From Helianthus annuus (lineage: Eukaryota > Streptophyta > Magnoliopsida > Asterales > Asteraceae): 64,000 nucleotides of DNA. Under the pieces are notes generated by a model. That model worked only from the letters and a program-made list of their open reading frames with translations. It had not been told where the DNA came from and did not search any database. Within the stretch, counting starts at the first letter, position 1, and each line of letters starts with the position of its first letter. Where the stretch lies: contig NC_035443.2 in the NCBI RefSeq assembly GCF_002127325.2, positions 119,626,462 through 119,690,461 of the forward strand, written 5' to 3'. Shown here piece after piece: positions 43,024-54,712 of this stretch. A program made the translations under genes and the position numbers.

Positions 43024-45126
43024 CTATTCTTCAGTCACAGCTTCCTTAACCTCTTCATTCACCTCAACTTTTTCACTTTTTATTTCTTTTACAGCTTCAG
43101 TTTTAACAATTTCTGTTTTAACCTCTTCAGCACCCTTTTTCAAATCGTTCACCATCTCTTCAACATTCTTCTTCATTCTCTCTTCATCCCTTTTTCTTAG
43201 ACATGATAGCATGGCATATCTGATCTCCTTTTCAAGCCTTTTAGCATATGTGTCATCTTTCATCACATTTCGATAATATTCGGCTCTCATTGGGACTACG
43301 AGAAGAACATCATCAAAAATTATGTCTTTCATTGGAACAACCGGTTCTCCTTCTCTGTTGTAGTAACATTCTCTCTTTTTATCCCATCGTCGACTGCTGA
43401 CAGCATTTTCGTACTCTTCCTGCATGTCGTCCATTCGGTTGTAGACCACATTTCTTTCTTTGTAAGTCTTCTCACTCAAGATTTCTTCTCGAGTTTTCTC
43501 TTTGATCTCAACTTTTTCTTCACGGATTTCAGCAGTGTCTTTGTCTTTGTTTTCATCTTGAATTTCAGCAACAAGAACATGATGCCGGGCCTTTGTTGTT
43601 TTTCTGCCATGAGCTGTTACAGGACGATCTACAGGACGATCTTCATCTGGAAGAACTGTGCTCCAGTCAAAACCTTCATCCTCGTAAATAACAGCATAAG
43701 CTCTTGAATTTTCTTTTGGTTTATCTTCAATCAACTTCGGCTCTTCTCTGCTTCGATGGTATATCGCCTTTCGATAATACTCATCGTTGAAAGGACGTTC
43801 ATTTCCTTCAGCAACTTCAGAGTTTCTGCATTCTCTTTTGAAATGACCTTTTTGCTTGCATCTGAAGCAGGTTACTTTGGATTTATCGAATCTAAGCTTT
43901 GTTGACGCACCTCCAAGCGATTGTGTTCCGGTAATCTCCATATACCTCTGAGCTCTGTGAATGCAACTAGCTAAACACCAACGGATGTCAATGAGCTCCA
44001 TCTCTTCCGGATCAATCTGGTCGTAGTCTTCTTTGGTCAACTCGGAGTTTCTAATTTTGCCAGCTACATGACCTTCATATGACTCCAGAACCGATGCAAG
44101 AAAACTCATTTGCTGCTTCGCTGCATTGATGCTCATTGCTGGAGAATTCTTCAGTTTAAGAGCAATGTTGCACAGAATTTCTTCAGTTTCATCAGAATTT
44201 GTCTTTGAAGATGAATGATATCCAGAATGATGACTTGTTGACGTTGTTTGTGGTTCTATCATCTTCTCACCACTAAATGCTGTTTTTGGTGAACCAACGC
44301 CTTTATCAAAAGGTACACTGCCTTTGTAATACAAGCCCACATTCTGTTGATGTGAAGAACCAGTCATCTTGCTTTGCTTTTGTAACTCCAGATCATGACT
44401 TTCAATCTTTTCAAACAAAGAATCAAGAGAAATTTCATCATATGAAGCATCATTTTTTAAGATAAAAACAAACGTTTGCCACTGATCTGCTCGTGGTAAC
44501 GCTTCAATGACTTTATCAATAAGTTCCTCTCTCGTTTTATCAATTTTAAAACGTTCAAGTTCTATTTTAAGATGACAGAATCTCTCAATCATTTGTCTCA
44601 CTGTTTCTCCTTTTATATTATCAAACAGATCAAATTCTTTTTTGAGTAAAGCAATTTTATTTTTTCTAATCTGTTCCCCCCCCCCCTCAGCTTTAACTCT
44701 TAAAGCTTCCCAGACTGATTTTGAGGATCCATCATGAGTAAGCAAGGCAAATATATCATTTCTGATTGTTGTCTGGATCAAAGCAACCATTCTCTGTTCA
44801 GCTGCAAACTCAGATTTTTCTTTTCTGGAAAATCTCTTGAATGGTAGATCTTCGTTTTTGTCATCTTTTGGCCAATCGTATCCAAACTCTAAGCAGAACC
44901 AGCTTTCATGTGCATATGCTTTTGCCCAGTTAATGAATCTTTCTTTCCACCATGTATAATCCTCAATGCTTTCAAGAGTTGGTGGTTTTGATTGCGTTCC
45001 ATAAAAATTATCATGCTTGATGTTCTCGTTGATCGCCTTCGTGATGGTTTTTGGTGTAACATTTGCAACCTCAGACGATTCAGATGTGAACGCGTTGAAA
45101 AACGTGTTGTAGAATTCCTCAGCCAT
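43024..45126 (-). CDS. SirC gag, N-terminal ORF (700 residues)
   Basis: Best preserved gene in the window. ATG at 45126 (MAEEFYNTF) follows the leader. Residues 50-240 form the UBN2-type copia gag (WWKERFINWAKAY, FALLTHDGSSKSVWEAL). A zinc knuckle CFRCKQKGHFKREC is at about 420-433. A charged Lys/Glu-rich C-terminal third follows. An 11-base poly-C run (44686-44696, + strand) encodes EGGGE where SirB gag reads no such run, so it is a likely slip site. It would form particles and package RNA; with pol gone, any movement needs a helper element. Confidence 0.88.
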   Translation of the reverse strand: MAEEFYNTFFNAFTSESSEVANVTPKTITKAINENIKHDNFYGTQSKPPTLESIEDYTWWKERFINWAKAYAHESWFCLEFGYDWPKDDKNEDLPFKRFSRKEKSEFAAEQRMVALIQTTIRNDIFALLTHDGSSKSVWEALRVKAEGGGEQIRKNKIALLKKEFDLFDNIKGETVRQMIERFCHLKIELERFKIDKTREELIDKVIEALPRADQWQTFVFILKNDASYDEISLDSLFEKIESHDLELQKQSKMTGSSHQQNVGLYYKGSVPFDKGVGSPKTAFSGEKMIEPQTTSTSHHSGYHSSSKTNSDETEEILCNIALKLKNSPAMSINAAKQQMSFLASVLESYEGHVAGKIRNSELTKEDYDQIDPEEMELIDIRWCLASCIHRAQRYMEITGTQSLGGASTKLRFDKSKVTCFRCKQKGHFKRECRNSEVAEGNERPFNDEYYRKAIYHRSREEPKLIEDKPKENSRAYAVIYEDEGFDWSTVLPDEDRPVDRPVTAHGRKTTKARHHVLVAEIQDENKDKDTAEIREEKVEIKEKTREEILSEKTYKERNVVYNRMDDMQEEYENAVSSRRWDKKRECYYNREGEPVVPMKDIIFDDVLLVVPMRAEYYRNVMKDDTYAKRLEKEIRYAMLSCLRKRDEERMKKNVEEMVNDLKKGAEEVKTEIVKTEAVKEIKSEKVEVNEEVKEAVTEE

Positions 45127-45947
45127 GATGTAAACCGGGACAGAAAATCAAACAAACACAATTAGTACAATCAATATCAAATAAACTGTAACAACCTGAC
45201 ACTCGATCGACGTGAAATAATCCTGACACGAAAAAGTTCACTTTCGAGCTAAATAGACACTTGAGTGAAATCAGGTGTATCTTGGAGCGAAATAAAAACT
45301 GCACTATGATCGAAAACACTTGAAGAATGCACTATGAGCGAAACCACTTGAGGAATGCCGTATGAGCGAAACTAAGGATTGCACTATGAGCGAAACCTTA
45401 GATGTTTTGCCACAAAAGCGAAACCATCTGGACAAATAAGCGAAACTATGTTTGTAGTGGTCACAAAAGCGGAACTATGTCTCAAAAGCGGAACTATGTC
45501 TCTTGGAGGTCCTTTGGAGCGAAACTAGTTGTATCTTGTGACTCAAAAGCGAAACCATGTGACTTTCGAGCGAAACCCTTTAATCAGATGACATATGAGC
45601 GAAACTATAGTGACATAAAAGCGAAAATAGGGGTCTTTGATGTTCTTATGAGCGAAACTATGTTGACAAATGAGCGAAACTATGTGTCCTTGGAGCGAAA
45701 CCTCTAGGAATATGTGACATAAAAGCGAAACTACACACTGTCCGTAAAAGCGAAACCTATTCGAAGTCCAATTTTGGTCATTTTTAGTCCGAATTTGAAT
45801 GTGAATCTTTCAAGGGTTTATCTATGTCCAATTATCTTCCATTTGTGATATTTTGAGCAAATTTTGACCGATAAATCTCTCTGAAATGATAAAAGAAGGT
45901 GTATAAGTCAGAATGAGGATGATATCAAGCTAAACTCTTCTTCCTGA
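45127..45947 (-). repeat. SirC leader with AGCGAAAC array
   Basis: From about 45240 to 45760 (+ strand) there are some 25 copies or near copies of AGCGAAAC, commonly as 'ATGAGCGAAAC' or 'AAAAGCGAAAC', 17-40 bases apart. They lie between primer site and gag ATG. The same motif and its complement surround the LTR promoter. Confidence 0.9.
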
Positions 45948-45959
45948 GCTCTGATACCA
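45948..45959 (-). promoter_or_regulatory. SirC primer-binding site
   Basis: TGGTATCAGAGC on the - strand, two bases after the LTR, complementary to initiator tRNA-Met. Duplicated at 38586-38597. Confidence 0.92.
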
Positions 45960-45961
45960 CT

Positions 45962-46383
45962 TGTAGGATCGTTGTTTGACCCGACTGAGTCGATCAGAAG
46001 AGCTTTAAGTCCGGTTCAAAGGCGGAATCAGAGAACTAGACGCGTAAACAGCTTGATACTCTAATATCTGTCACTTATATTGCATTTAACAACGTTTACA
46101 ACCTGGACAGATTTTGGCAGCACTTAGTTACACTTCCGAAGGTTGCGATACCAAATGAATCAACAAAGCACCTATATATAGGGTGAATAGTTTCGCTTAT
46201 ACGGACATGTCCGTATGAGCGAAACCTTTTGCTATGGTTTCGCTTATATGGCATGTCCATATGAGCGAAACCTTTTCCTTAAAACCTAAACATCGTTTCT
46301 CGAACCTCGTGCACTGGATATCCTATTCTATCCTATTCTAATACATGATACAAGACGAAGTCAATAGACGTAATGCACTAACA
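45962..46383 (-). repeat. SirC 5' LTR
   Basis: 422 bases, partner of 38600-39021 with two differences by eye. Its outer end abuts GAGCC of the GypB integrase; the matching duplication on the other side has been lost. Confidence 0.93.
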
Positions 46384-46979
46384 GAGCCAAAGGATTTGTG
46401 TATAGCTTGCCACAACTCAGAAGTAAAACGTGCATCACGATCGAAAATAATAGAGGTTGGCACCCCGTGCCTCGATACTACTTCCGTTAAGTAAACGTCT
46501 GCTAGAGCAGAGAACTTGTCTGTTTCTTTGATAGCTAAAAAGTGTGCAGACTTAGTCAATCGATCCACTATCACCCAAATAGTGTCATTTCCGCGTTGAG
46601 ATCTAGGCAGGCCAGTAACGAAATCCATGGAAATTTGCTCCCATTTCCATTTCGGGATCTCTGGTTGTTGAAGTAGGCCTGATGGTTTCTGATATTCACT
46701 CTTGACTCTTGCACAAGTCAAACATTTACTAACGTAGGTTGCTATGTGGGCTTTCATGCTAGGCCACCAATACGTAGTTCTTAAGTCGTGGTACATCTTA
46801 TCCGAACTAGGATGTACTGAGTAACGAGACCTATGCGCTTCATCCATCACAAGCTCGCGTAAGTTTCCATAAAGTGGGACCCAAATGTGTCCCGTTACGT
46901 AGTATATGCCGTCCTCCTTTCGTTCTAACCGTTTCCTGGATCCTCGTAGGGACTCTGCCCTGACATTCTCTGCTTTCAA
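46384..46979 (-). pseudogene. GypB integrase, N-terminal half
   Basis: Zinc-binding HHCC region ([19 protein letters not shown] ... CLTCARVK), then the core with Asp in [10 protein letters not shown] and an altered second box, IIFDRDARF, where GypA reads IISDRD. It is interrupted at 46384 by SirC and resumes at 38075. The ORF annotated further to 46338 reads into the SirC LTR. Confidence 0.87.
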
Positions 46980-48249
46980 TGCTTCGACCTGGGCATCTCG
47001 TATTTGCTTAGGAAGACTAGACTAGATGGTAAGTTGTAATGCGCGTATACGCTTAGGTTTTTTTCCTTTCGACTGAGGGCGTCGGCCAGAACATTGGCTT
47101 TGCCCGGGTGGTACTTGATTGCGCACTCATAATCGTTCAAAAGCTCGACCCATCGACGTTGTCGCATGTTCAACTCCTTTTGCTTGAAGATATGCTCGAG
47201 ACTCCTGTGATCGGTGTAAATGGTGCACTTGGTACCGTACAGGTAATGTCTCCATATCTTAAGAGCAAAAACCACTGCTCCTAATTCCAAGTCGTGTGTA
47301 GTGTACCTTTCGTGAACTTTAAGTTGACGTGATGCGTAAGCAATGACCTTGTCACGTTGCATCAACACGCATCCAAGACCCTGAATGGATGCGTCGTAAT
47401 AGACCACAAAATCGTCTGTGCCCTCTGGAAATGAGAGAATAGGTGCGCTACAAAGTCTATCCTTTAAGTGTTGAAATGCAGATTCATGTGCATCACCCCA
47501 ATGATAGGTGACGCCCTTCTGAGTTAGCGACGTGAGGGGTTGCACAATCTTGGAGAAATCCTTGATAAACCTTCTGTAGTAGCCTGCCAAACCCAAGAAT
47601 TGGCGGATTTCTGTTGGTGTACGAGGTGCAGGCCAGTTCTTGATCGAGTCTACCTTAGATGGATCAACATGAATCCCATCCTTGTTTACCACATGGCCTA
47701 GAAAATGGACTTCATGAAGCAAGAAGTCGCATTTCGAGAACTTTGCATACGACTATTCTGCTCGAAGGAGTTCCAAAATAAGCTTCAGGTGTTGCTCGTG
47801 CTCCTCCTGACTCTTCGAATAGATCAGGATGTCGTCGATGAAAACTATAACGAACTTATCTAGGTAAGGTTTGCACACCCGGTTCATAAGATCCATGAAG
47901 ACCGCAGGTGCGTTTGTCAACCCAATGGCATGACCAGGAACTCGTAGTGTCCATAACGAGTCCTGAATGCTGTCTTGGAGACGTCCTCATCTCGGACTCT
48001 CAGTTGATGGTAGCCTGACCTGAAGTCAATCTTCGAGTAGTAGCTCGACCCCTGTAGTTGGTCGAATAGGTCATCAATGCATGGAAGAGGATAGCGATTC
48101 TTCACGGTCACCTTGTTGAGTTCGCGGTAGTCAATACACATTCTGAAGGTACCGTCTTTCTTCTTTACAAACAATACTGGAGCTCCCCAGGGCAAAAAAC
48201 TAGGACGAATAAAACCCTTATCCAAGAGTTCTTGTAGTTGCGTGGACAG
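46976..48249 (-). pseudogene. GypB reverse transcriptase and RNase H
   Basis: RT from about 48225 ([28 protein letters not shown]) with a frameshift near 47920; the catalytic FIDD box survives at 47831-47842 in another frame. The 47722-46976 frame has the RT thumb/connection ([29 protein letters not shown]) and RNase H ([19 protein letters not shown]). A stop near 48250 separates it from protease. It is more decayed than GypA by frame count but keeps the RT aspartates that GypA lost. Confidence 0.85.
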
Positions 48250-48930
48250 TTATTCAAGTTCTGATGGAGCTAAACGATAAGGTACTCGAGCTATGGGCGC
48301 TGCTCCAGAATCTAGCTCGATTTGAAATTCAACTTGACGATGAGGGGGAAGGCCAGGTAATTCCTCAGGGAATACCTCTAGAAAGTCGCGTATAATCAGA
48401 ATGTCCTCTATCTTCTTTTCCTTCGATGAAGTATTAGTCACGAGAGCTAAAATAGCGGTCTGGCCCTTGCGCAAACACTTCTGGGCCTTAAGGATAGAGA
48501 TGATGCTCACAACAGCACCACTCTTGTCGCCACGAATCATGAGAGGTTCTTCTCCAGGACGAGGAATGCGGACAATCTTCTCGTTGCAAAGGATTTCTGC
48601 TTGATGATGGGATAACCAATCCATCCCAATAACAACGTCAAAACTACCCAGAACAATAGGAATGAAGTCGATAGAGAAGGTCTGACCAGCTAAAGCGAGA
48701 TTACAACCCTTAACTATGTGTGTGGCCTCCAGACTTTTACCATTAGCTAACTCTACTATGTGCTTGGTGTTCAAGGAAGTTAGGGCACGCTTAAGCATCT
48801 GACTAACTTTTAAGGACACATAACTAGCATCGGCACCCGAATCAAATAAAACAGAAACATAGAAGTCGTCTAGTAGGAACTTACCCGTCACAACGTTGGG
48901 ATCGTTCCTTGCATCACCCTGACCAATCAC
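48250..48930 (-). pseudogene. GypB protease and RT N-terminus
   Basis: 226 codons with retropepsin motif [13 protein letters not shown] near residue 30, the flap-like [10 protein letters not shown] region near 100, and the [10 protein letters not shown] start of RT. TAA at 48250 breaks the link to the RT core. Protease would mature the polyprotein. Confidence 0.82.
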
Positions 48931-50092
48931 AAAGGCGCGTCCCCTGGCAACATTGCCGTTGTTGTTACCTCCGTTGTTTCCATTCCCCCTGGTTGTAGTT
49001 GTTCTGATTCTGGTTCAGTTGGGGATAGTCTCTCTTGAAGTGGCCTTCAGCACCACACTGAAAGCATCCTTTGTTGTTACCTTGTTGTTGTTGCTACTGG
49101 CGTTGATTCGATGGGGCTTGTTGTTGCTGAAGATTCTGATTCGTAGGGCGTAGACTCCTGCAATCCTTTGCGGCATGGCCTGGCTTGTTGCACCGATGAC
49201 AGTTACTCCTGGTGCATGGCCCACTGTGATGTACGTTACAGCGATTGCACTTAGGGTGGATTCCCTTGTACCCACTGTGATTTTGGTTACCAGATGATTG
49301 ACTAGGGCTCTTGTAGTCATCAGTCCTTCGTTGCTGAGACTGAGTCTGAACTGAAGTTGAACCCTTGCTTGATACTCCATCCCATTTGCGCTTGCTGTCG
49401 CTGGGGGCATCAGAGGTAGTAGTAGTACCAATTCGCTTTGGCAGCCTGTTCTACTCAACTGCCTGATCAGTAAGACGATGAGCCAAACGAACCACTTGCT
49501 GGATAGTGGCGAGGTTAGATGAAGTCACATGGCTTTGAATTTCTGGCACTAAACCCTTGAGATACAACTCGATACACTTGATAGGAGGGTCCACCATAGT
49601 AGGACACAACATGGCCAACTCATTTGATCGCTTCGTGTACGCCTCGATCTCTGACCCTGTCATCTTCAGGTTGTAAAATTCCACCTCGAGCTTGTGAATG
49701 TCGTCACGACTACAATACTCTTCCCTGATCAAATCTTTGAAGTCGTTCCATGGGGTGGCATTAGCAGTAACCACTCCCAGCATTTCGACCGGAGCGTTCC
49801 ACCACGTGAGCGCTACACCTTCGAGAGTGCCAGTAGCATACTTCACCCTACGAGCTTCAGTGCATTCACACATCTCAAAAACAGATTCAAGCTTCTCGAA
49901 CCAGTGGAGGAGACCTACAGCTCCTTCGGTACCACTGATGGTACTAGGTCGACAGTCCATAAAGGTTTTGAAAGTGCACACAGGAGGTTGTGCAGGTTGA
50001 CCTCCTGCCTGAGCGGCTGCCAGTACCGCCGCAACTTGTTCATTGATCAAGGCTGTCAGCTGGGCTTGAGTTAGGTTGATACGTCCACTCAT
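48931..50092 (-). pseudogene. GypB gag
   Basis: ATG at 50092 (MSGRINLTQAQL) begins a capsid region with [17 protein letters not shown] and ALTWWN. TAG near 49453 stands where GypA reads Gln. Two zinc-knuckle regions follow (near 49190 and 49060), the second with its last Cys replaced by Tyr ([14 protein letters not shown]). There is no intron-like insert between AAQAGG and PVCTF, unlike GypA. The 49015-49458 ORF in another frame is a shadow. Confidence 0.82.
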
Positions 50093-50396
50093 GTTCTTCA
50101 CAATAAAGAGAGCATAAGTGAGAAAACTGTCACGATGTTGCATAAGCAAGGAGTGACAGAAGAGAATAAACACGCAATGTTGCAAACAGTAGTTACTATG
50201 TTATCTAAGCATACCATAAGCAATGTTTTATGCAAACTAACAAGCAGTCAATATAAACGCAAACAATATCACCCAGAATGTTGAGTCTTGCACGTGGAGC
50301 GAAGCATCGTTGTGGATCGTTGAGCACTGTACAGGTTATAGTCTGGTTTTATCAAAAAGCTTTTCCCCTTTTAAAACCAAGTTCACTATAACCAAT

Positions 50397-50409
50397 GGCT
50401 CTGATACCA
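50397..50409 (-). promoter_or_regulatory. GypB primer-binding site
   Basis: TGGTATCAGAGCC on the - strand, three bases after the LTR end, the same tRNA-Met site and spacing as GypA. Confidence 0.88.
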
Positions 50410-50412
50410 ATC

Positions 50413-52936
50413 TGTCACACCCCCAACATCCACACGCGGAGTATCACCGCATGGAGGCGTGACTGACCAGAATCAAACCACCAATCATATTGAACAAGCA
50501 TGTAAGTAATTTATAAAATCCAACACAATACAACTAGTGTCCAAACAAACATAGTTTAAGTTGCAAGCGGAAGCATAATGTTTAAAACCAGAACATAAGT
50601 TTAAACGTTTCAAATGTTTAACATGGCACACAGCTGTCCATGTCCCACAACGACTTTTCCCCATGCAAGCTCCAGCTAAGTACCTAATGACCTGCAAAGC
50701 ATGTAGTAACGAGTCAACAACAAAGTTGAGCGAGTTCACAGTTGGGTGTTCGTTTTAAGTTGTTCCAAAAACATAGTTTCCTTTAACTGGCATCCTTGCC
50801 GTGGGGGTTACCCCGTAGTTGAAAACGTGATTTGTTTTATCCCAATTACTTTGGCAATCCAGCCGTGGGGGCTACCCCGTGTTTATACTACTAGATTCGT
50901 TACCATATCAACCACTGACTTTAGTCATGTTTATGTGCCCTTAGCGTCAATGTCTATCATCATTGATGTGCCCAGATCCATTAGTTCATGCCCGTCCGCT
51001 GCGGCACGGTGTGAGGCTTGTCAGACCTAAATAGCGCTATCTCACTAATGACCCGCTCGCCATTGGCCCGGCGATTAAGTCAATATGAAAGGAGGGACTT
51101 CGTGATATAGTTTTGGTCTAGTGAACTTTAAACAGTCCAAGAGGACAAGGAATTACATTCCTTAACCCGTACTGTCCTACCCAAGGAGGACGAGGAATCC
51201 ATATTCCTTAACCCATTCCCAACCCACTGGGAATTACCATGCTTTGTAGAAAGTGTGAACTCACCTTAGGTTAGCTCGGAAGATAAACGAAAGGTCAATC
51301 GAGCTGCTAGGGGTCAACCACGTCCTAACATGGTTACCATACAAGTCAGGTCTAGGTTTAGGTAATGCACGTAAGTTTACACATAAGTTAGCAGGTTATG
51401 AACATGTATTGATCATGGCAAACACATAGAGCATGTTAACAGTCAAGTACACATAATGTTTACTTGTGCGACATAGATGAGTGGGCTGTTATAGTTGTGC
51501 AGGCCCAACCATCTTGTGCGATCCAAAGAGTGAAGCCCAATAACAATCAGCCCAACCTGTTGTGCGTCCAGCACAACCTTGTGCGACTCACAACGGGTTG
51601 TGCGATTGGAACTATACCCGGCCCAAAACATGCAACCCAAACTCCATACGGCCCAATTTAAACAGCAAACATTGGTCTTATGCGATCCGAATGGACTTGT
51701 GCGGTCCGGGTCATCTTGTGCGACTGGGTTTTGGGCTTCAAGGCCCAATAACCTAATAAGTCCAAACAGTGTGTGTGGCCCAAGACTTGTGCGATCGGCA
51801 CTGTCTTGTGCGATCCACAGATCTTGTGCAATCATGCAATTCTAAGCTGAACATAGAGCATTAACAGTTGTACCCTATCTTGTGCGATTAGTCCCTTACA
51901 CGAAACAGGTTTCGTGTGGTTCAAGCTTGTGCGAATCATGTTTCGTGTGACTTGTGCGATCGGTTTTGTTATCTGGAAATTATGCTAGTTGTTTCCATTA
52001 TTCGATTAAATCACTTATCAATCAGTTACATTTTACTCCATAAAATCATGCAAATCAATTATGCTAAATCAATTTAATTCGCTTGATTAGAATAACAGTT
52101 TCCTATTTGCAAAACTAATTCTAACAGTTTCTTTCCCTTACAATAATCGATCAAATCATGGTTTTATCATCAATTTTCTATGAACTCTAATCATGTTCAA
52201 AGCATAAATGACATAACATTCAAACTATCAGATTTAAAACTTTCAACATCATCAAGCAAACCAATCCGAAGAATAGAAACATGACAGCCGATTTACATCT
52301 ATTCGGTTCCAGATCATCAACATGCAATCCGATTTACATAAACATTATCAAGTACACATGTGAGCCAATTCTATGAATTCTAACCTCATTCATTCATGTC
52401 ACAATCAATCATATAACATTCGTAATTCATCATGCAAGAACATATAAATCATAATACCATCTAATCAAAACATGAACTATGAAACACTAACCGAAGTATA
52501 GAATGGATGATTTGGGCGAGACACAAGAGCTTCAAATGGTGAGGCTGCCGTCGAACAAAGAAAAAGAAGAGGAGAGAACTAAGGTTTGTGAGTGTGTTGT
52601 GTGTTTTTGTGGATTATGAGGATTATACCAATCCTCATATTGTTATGCGCATAAGGGAGTGGGCCGGACCCTACATCGGGCTGCCCTTTGATCTCGAGTA
52701 CAAGGAGTGTGGGCCGAGGATAGTGTGTAACTGAAGACAAGAGGTGCGGCCCAAAAGGGCTTGTGCAATCGGGTTCACATTGTGCAATCACATTATATAC
52801 AAACATCACACACATTCACATAACATGTAACATTTATCTCGCAAACATTCGTTAAACCAACACATCAGATAATCACACAAAGTTCATATACGTTACATTA
52901 AGCACAAAGATAGGTTCTAAAGTACAAGTTGTCATA
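50413..52936 (-). repeat. GypB 5' LTR
   Basis: 2,524 bases. Its outer end reads TATGACAACTTG where the 3' copy has TGTGACAACTCG, so the terminal TG is mutated. It contains the decamer array (51460-51965), the splice-like pair 51264/50692 and, inside it, GCCGTGGGGGTTACCCCGT units (50795, 50865) where GypA has its 58-base repeat. 52418-52450 is the empty-site equivalent of the GypA insertion. Confidence 0.87.
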
Positions 52937-53031
52937 TTATCCCCAAGTTGAAAGAAATTTTGTCCCGAAATTTAGCACGTACTCACTGAGGAAGCTAGTT
53001 AAGTTGCATAGTTTTCCTGGTTTTCCTGGGG
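52937..53031 (-). other. GypB-type 3' internal sequence outside the 5' LTR
   Basis: Polypurine tract and the following ~80 bases of internal sequence, matching 37101-37205, but on the outer side of the 5' LTR. It ends at CCTGGGG|TGTCACA, where the internal text and the next LTR share TGTCACA. Confidence 0.8.
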
Positions 53032-53799
53032 TGTCACAGTATATACTTCGTCTATGGGTGTCCTTCGCCGAAGGAGGGTGGCTCTTGGCCCACAGCCCGG
53101 TATAGGCCCAGCTATTAGTGAATTTGTTTAAGTTGTGCGTAAACACAATCAAACCATTTTTTGACATACTTGACGGCAAACCCTAGAACACTCTTTCTCT
53201 CTCTCTTTTCTGTGCGGCGATAACATTGGGTTCTCGAGGCTCTCCATGTCGATCAGACTTATTATTTCGATATCATCGGTTAGTATTCATCATTGTTAAT
53301 CATCAGAAATATTGTGTTATAACTTTATGTGAAATTAGGGTTTCGTCTATGACATCGTGCAATTAGAATGGATGAAAGATTTTGGTGTTAGTTCATGTTG
53401 TTACTAGAGGATAGAAAACTCTACGGTTGACGATTGATTGTACGTAACTCTGGTGTTGTACCCAACTGATGAATTGTTTGGTTTACAACGATGATCGCAT
53501 GCTAAGTTATTGACTAAGGTTGCATAGTAATCAATAGTAAAACTGTCATGCTTTGAAAGAATTGGTGAACGATAATGTTAAATGATGATTAATGATGTTA
53601 ATTGTAAACTGTTATGCATAGGGTGCAAGGTTGATGTGTGATGATTAACTGTTACGTTTTTGTATAAGTGATGATTATTTATAACTATAATGCATGATCA
53701 TCGTTTAATCAGTTGTTAGATCTGTTCGGGAAGTTGATGAACTTGATAGCATACGTTACGGCTGAATGAAAGGAAGTGTAACTGTCTGTTTAGGATTGT

Positions 53800-53975
53800 G
53801 ACGAAGGACTGTCCCACGAAGAACTCAAGTGACGAAGAACTAGGTTCTTCGTTGATTGGTTCTCAACGAAACACTAGGGTCTTTCGTCACCCACCCTCTC
53901 AACGAAGGATCATCCTTCGTCATGGGGTTCTTCACCAAGGAGACTTTCCACGAAAGACCAGTTCTTCGTGGAGAG
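53800..53975 (+). repeat. ACGAAG/CTTCGT motif array
   Basis: About twelve ACGAA(G/A) or TTCGT elements in 175 bases, several as facing pairs (CACGAAGAAC, GGTTCTTCGTTG). The same core forms the CCTTCGCCGAAGG palindrome upstream of the inferred start. Confidence 0.7.
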
Positions 53976-54273
53976 TGTTGTAAATGAAAGATTAGACGGA
54001 ACAGTCTGTGATGATTTCAAAACTCTATCTGTTACATGTTAATGATGTTAACTAGGAATGAGAAACATGATTCGACTCGTGTGAGTAGCCAATACATATG
54101 TTAATGGTTATTACGTGATGTGCATGCTACGTGCTGTACAGTAACCCTATGATGAATGCAATCTGTGTAAAATATGTGATTTGGGTGATTATGAAACTGA
54201 TAAGTATTGTTAACCACGGTAGGGTTGGTTGACTAACTGGAACGGGTAACTTAATAAACCGAGCAAATCTAAG

Positions 54274-54712
54274 GTGAGTTCACTGCTCTTTTACAAGCAT
54301 GCGTCCCGGGGAGGGACATCGGGTAAATATTCCGGGGAGGAATATTGGGTTAACGGGTTTAACTGGAATGTTAAACTGGGATGTTGGTTAATACACTCAT
54401 TTCTATCATTAAGTCCCATCAGATACCGATTGGTTGTCGGGGAGGCAACGGGGTTATTAGTTGATAGCACTATTAGGTTTAGCACCCTCACACCGTACCG
54501 GGGAGGACGGTCCTGAACTAATTACCTTAACCACTTGACCAATGTTTGATAGAGCACTGGGAAGGGCAAATAATCTAGAGCCATCTGCGGTAATCGAGTT
54601 ATTAACAACATCTAATCTCTGAAATGTTTTAAACTCATATTTGGTAACTAAACGTGTTAACAAGCTTTGAACTCACTAGCGTCGTCTGACACACTTGTCT
54701 GCATGCTTGCAG
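54274..54712 (+). other. Intron-like stretch in + LTR
   Basis: ATCTAAG|GTGAGTTCAC to CATGCTTGCAG|GTCGT, 439 nt. The interior has four CCGGGGAGG-type units (54307, 54333, 54437, 54499) in place of the minisatellites seen in other families. Confidence 0.5.

Larger units (their letters stand above)
38073..46383 (-). mobile_element. SirC: young Sirevirus-like copia element lacking pol
   Basis: On the - strand: LTR 45962-46383, primer site, leader array, three gag ORFs, spacer, several polypurine tracts, LTR 38600-39021, then again primer site and part of the leader (38073-38599). The LTRs differ at two of 422 positions by eye and the two leader copies at three of 527, so the structure is recent. 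No protease, integrase, RT or RNase H is present: pol was deleted between about 41030 and 40540. It would depend on enzymes supplied by another element. Inserted in the GypB integrase. Confidence 0.9.
26420..53031 (-). mobile_element. GypB: chromodomain Ty3/gypsy element, split by GypA and SirC
   Basis: On the - strand: 5' LTR 50413-52936, primer site 50397-50409, gag, protease, RT, RNase H, integrase (cut at 46384/38075 by SirC), chromodomain, polypurine tract and 3' LTR (36593-37100 plus 26420-26707, cut by GypA). The order RT-RNase H-integrase defines Ty3/gypsy; a chromodomain-like tail points to the chromovirus (Tekay/Del-like) branch. About 95 bases of 3' internal sequence lie outside the 5' LTR (52937-53031). 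Multiple stops and frameshifts make it the most decayed of the three nested elements. Confidence 0.85.
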
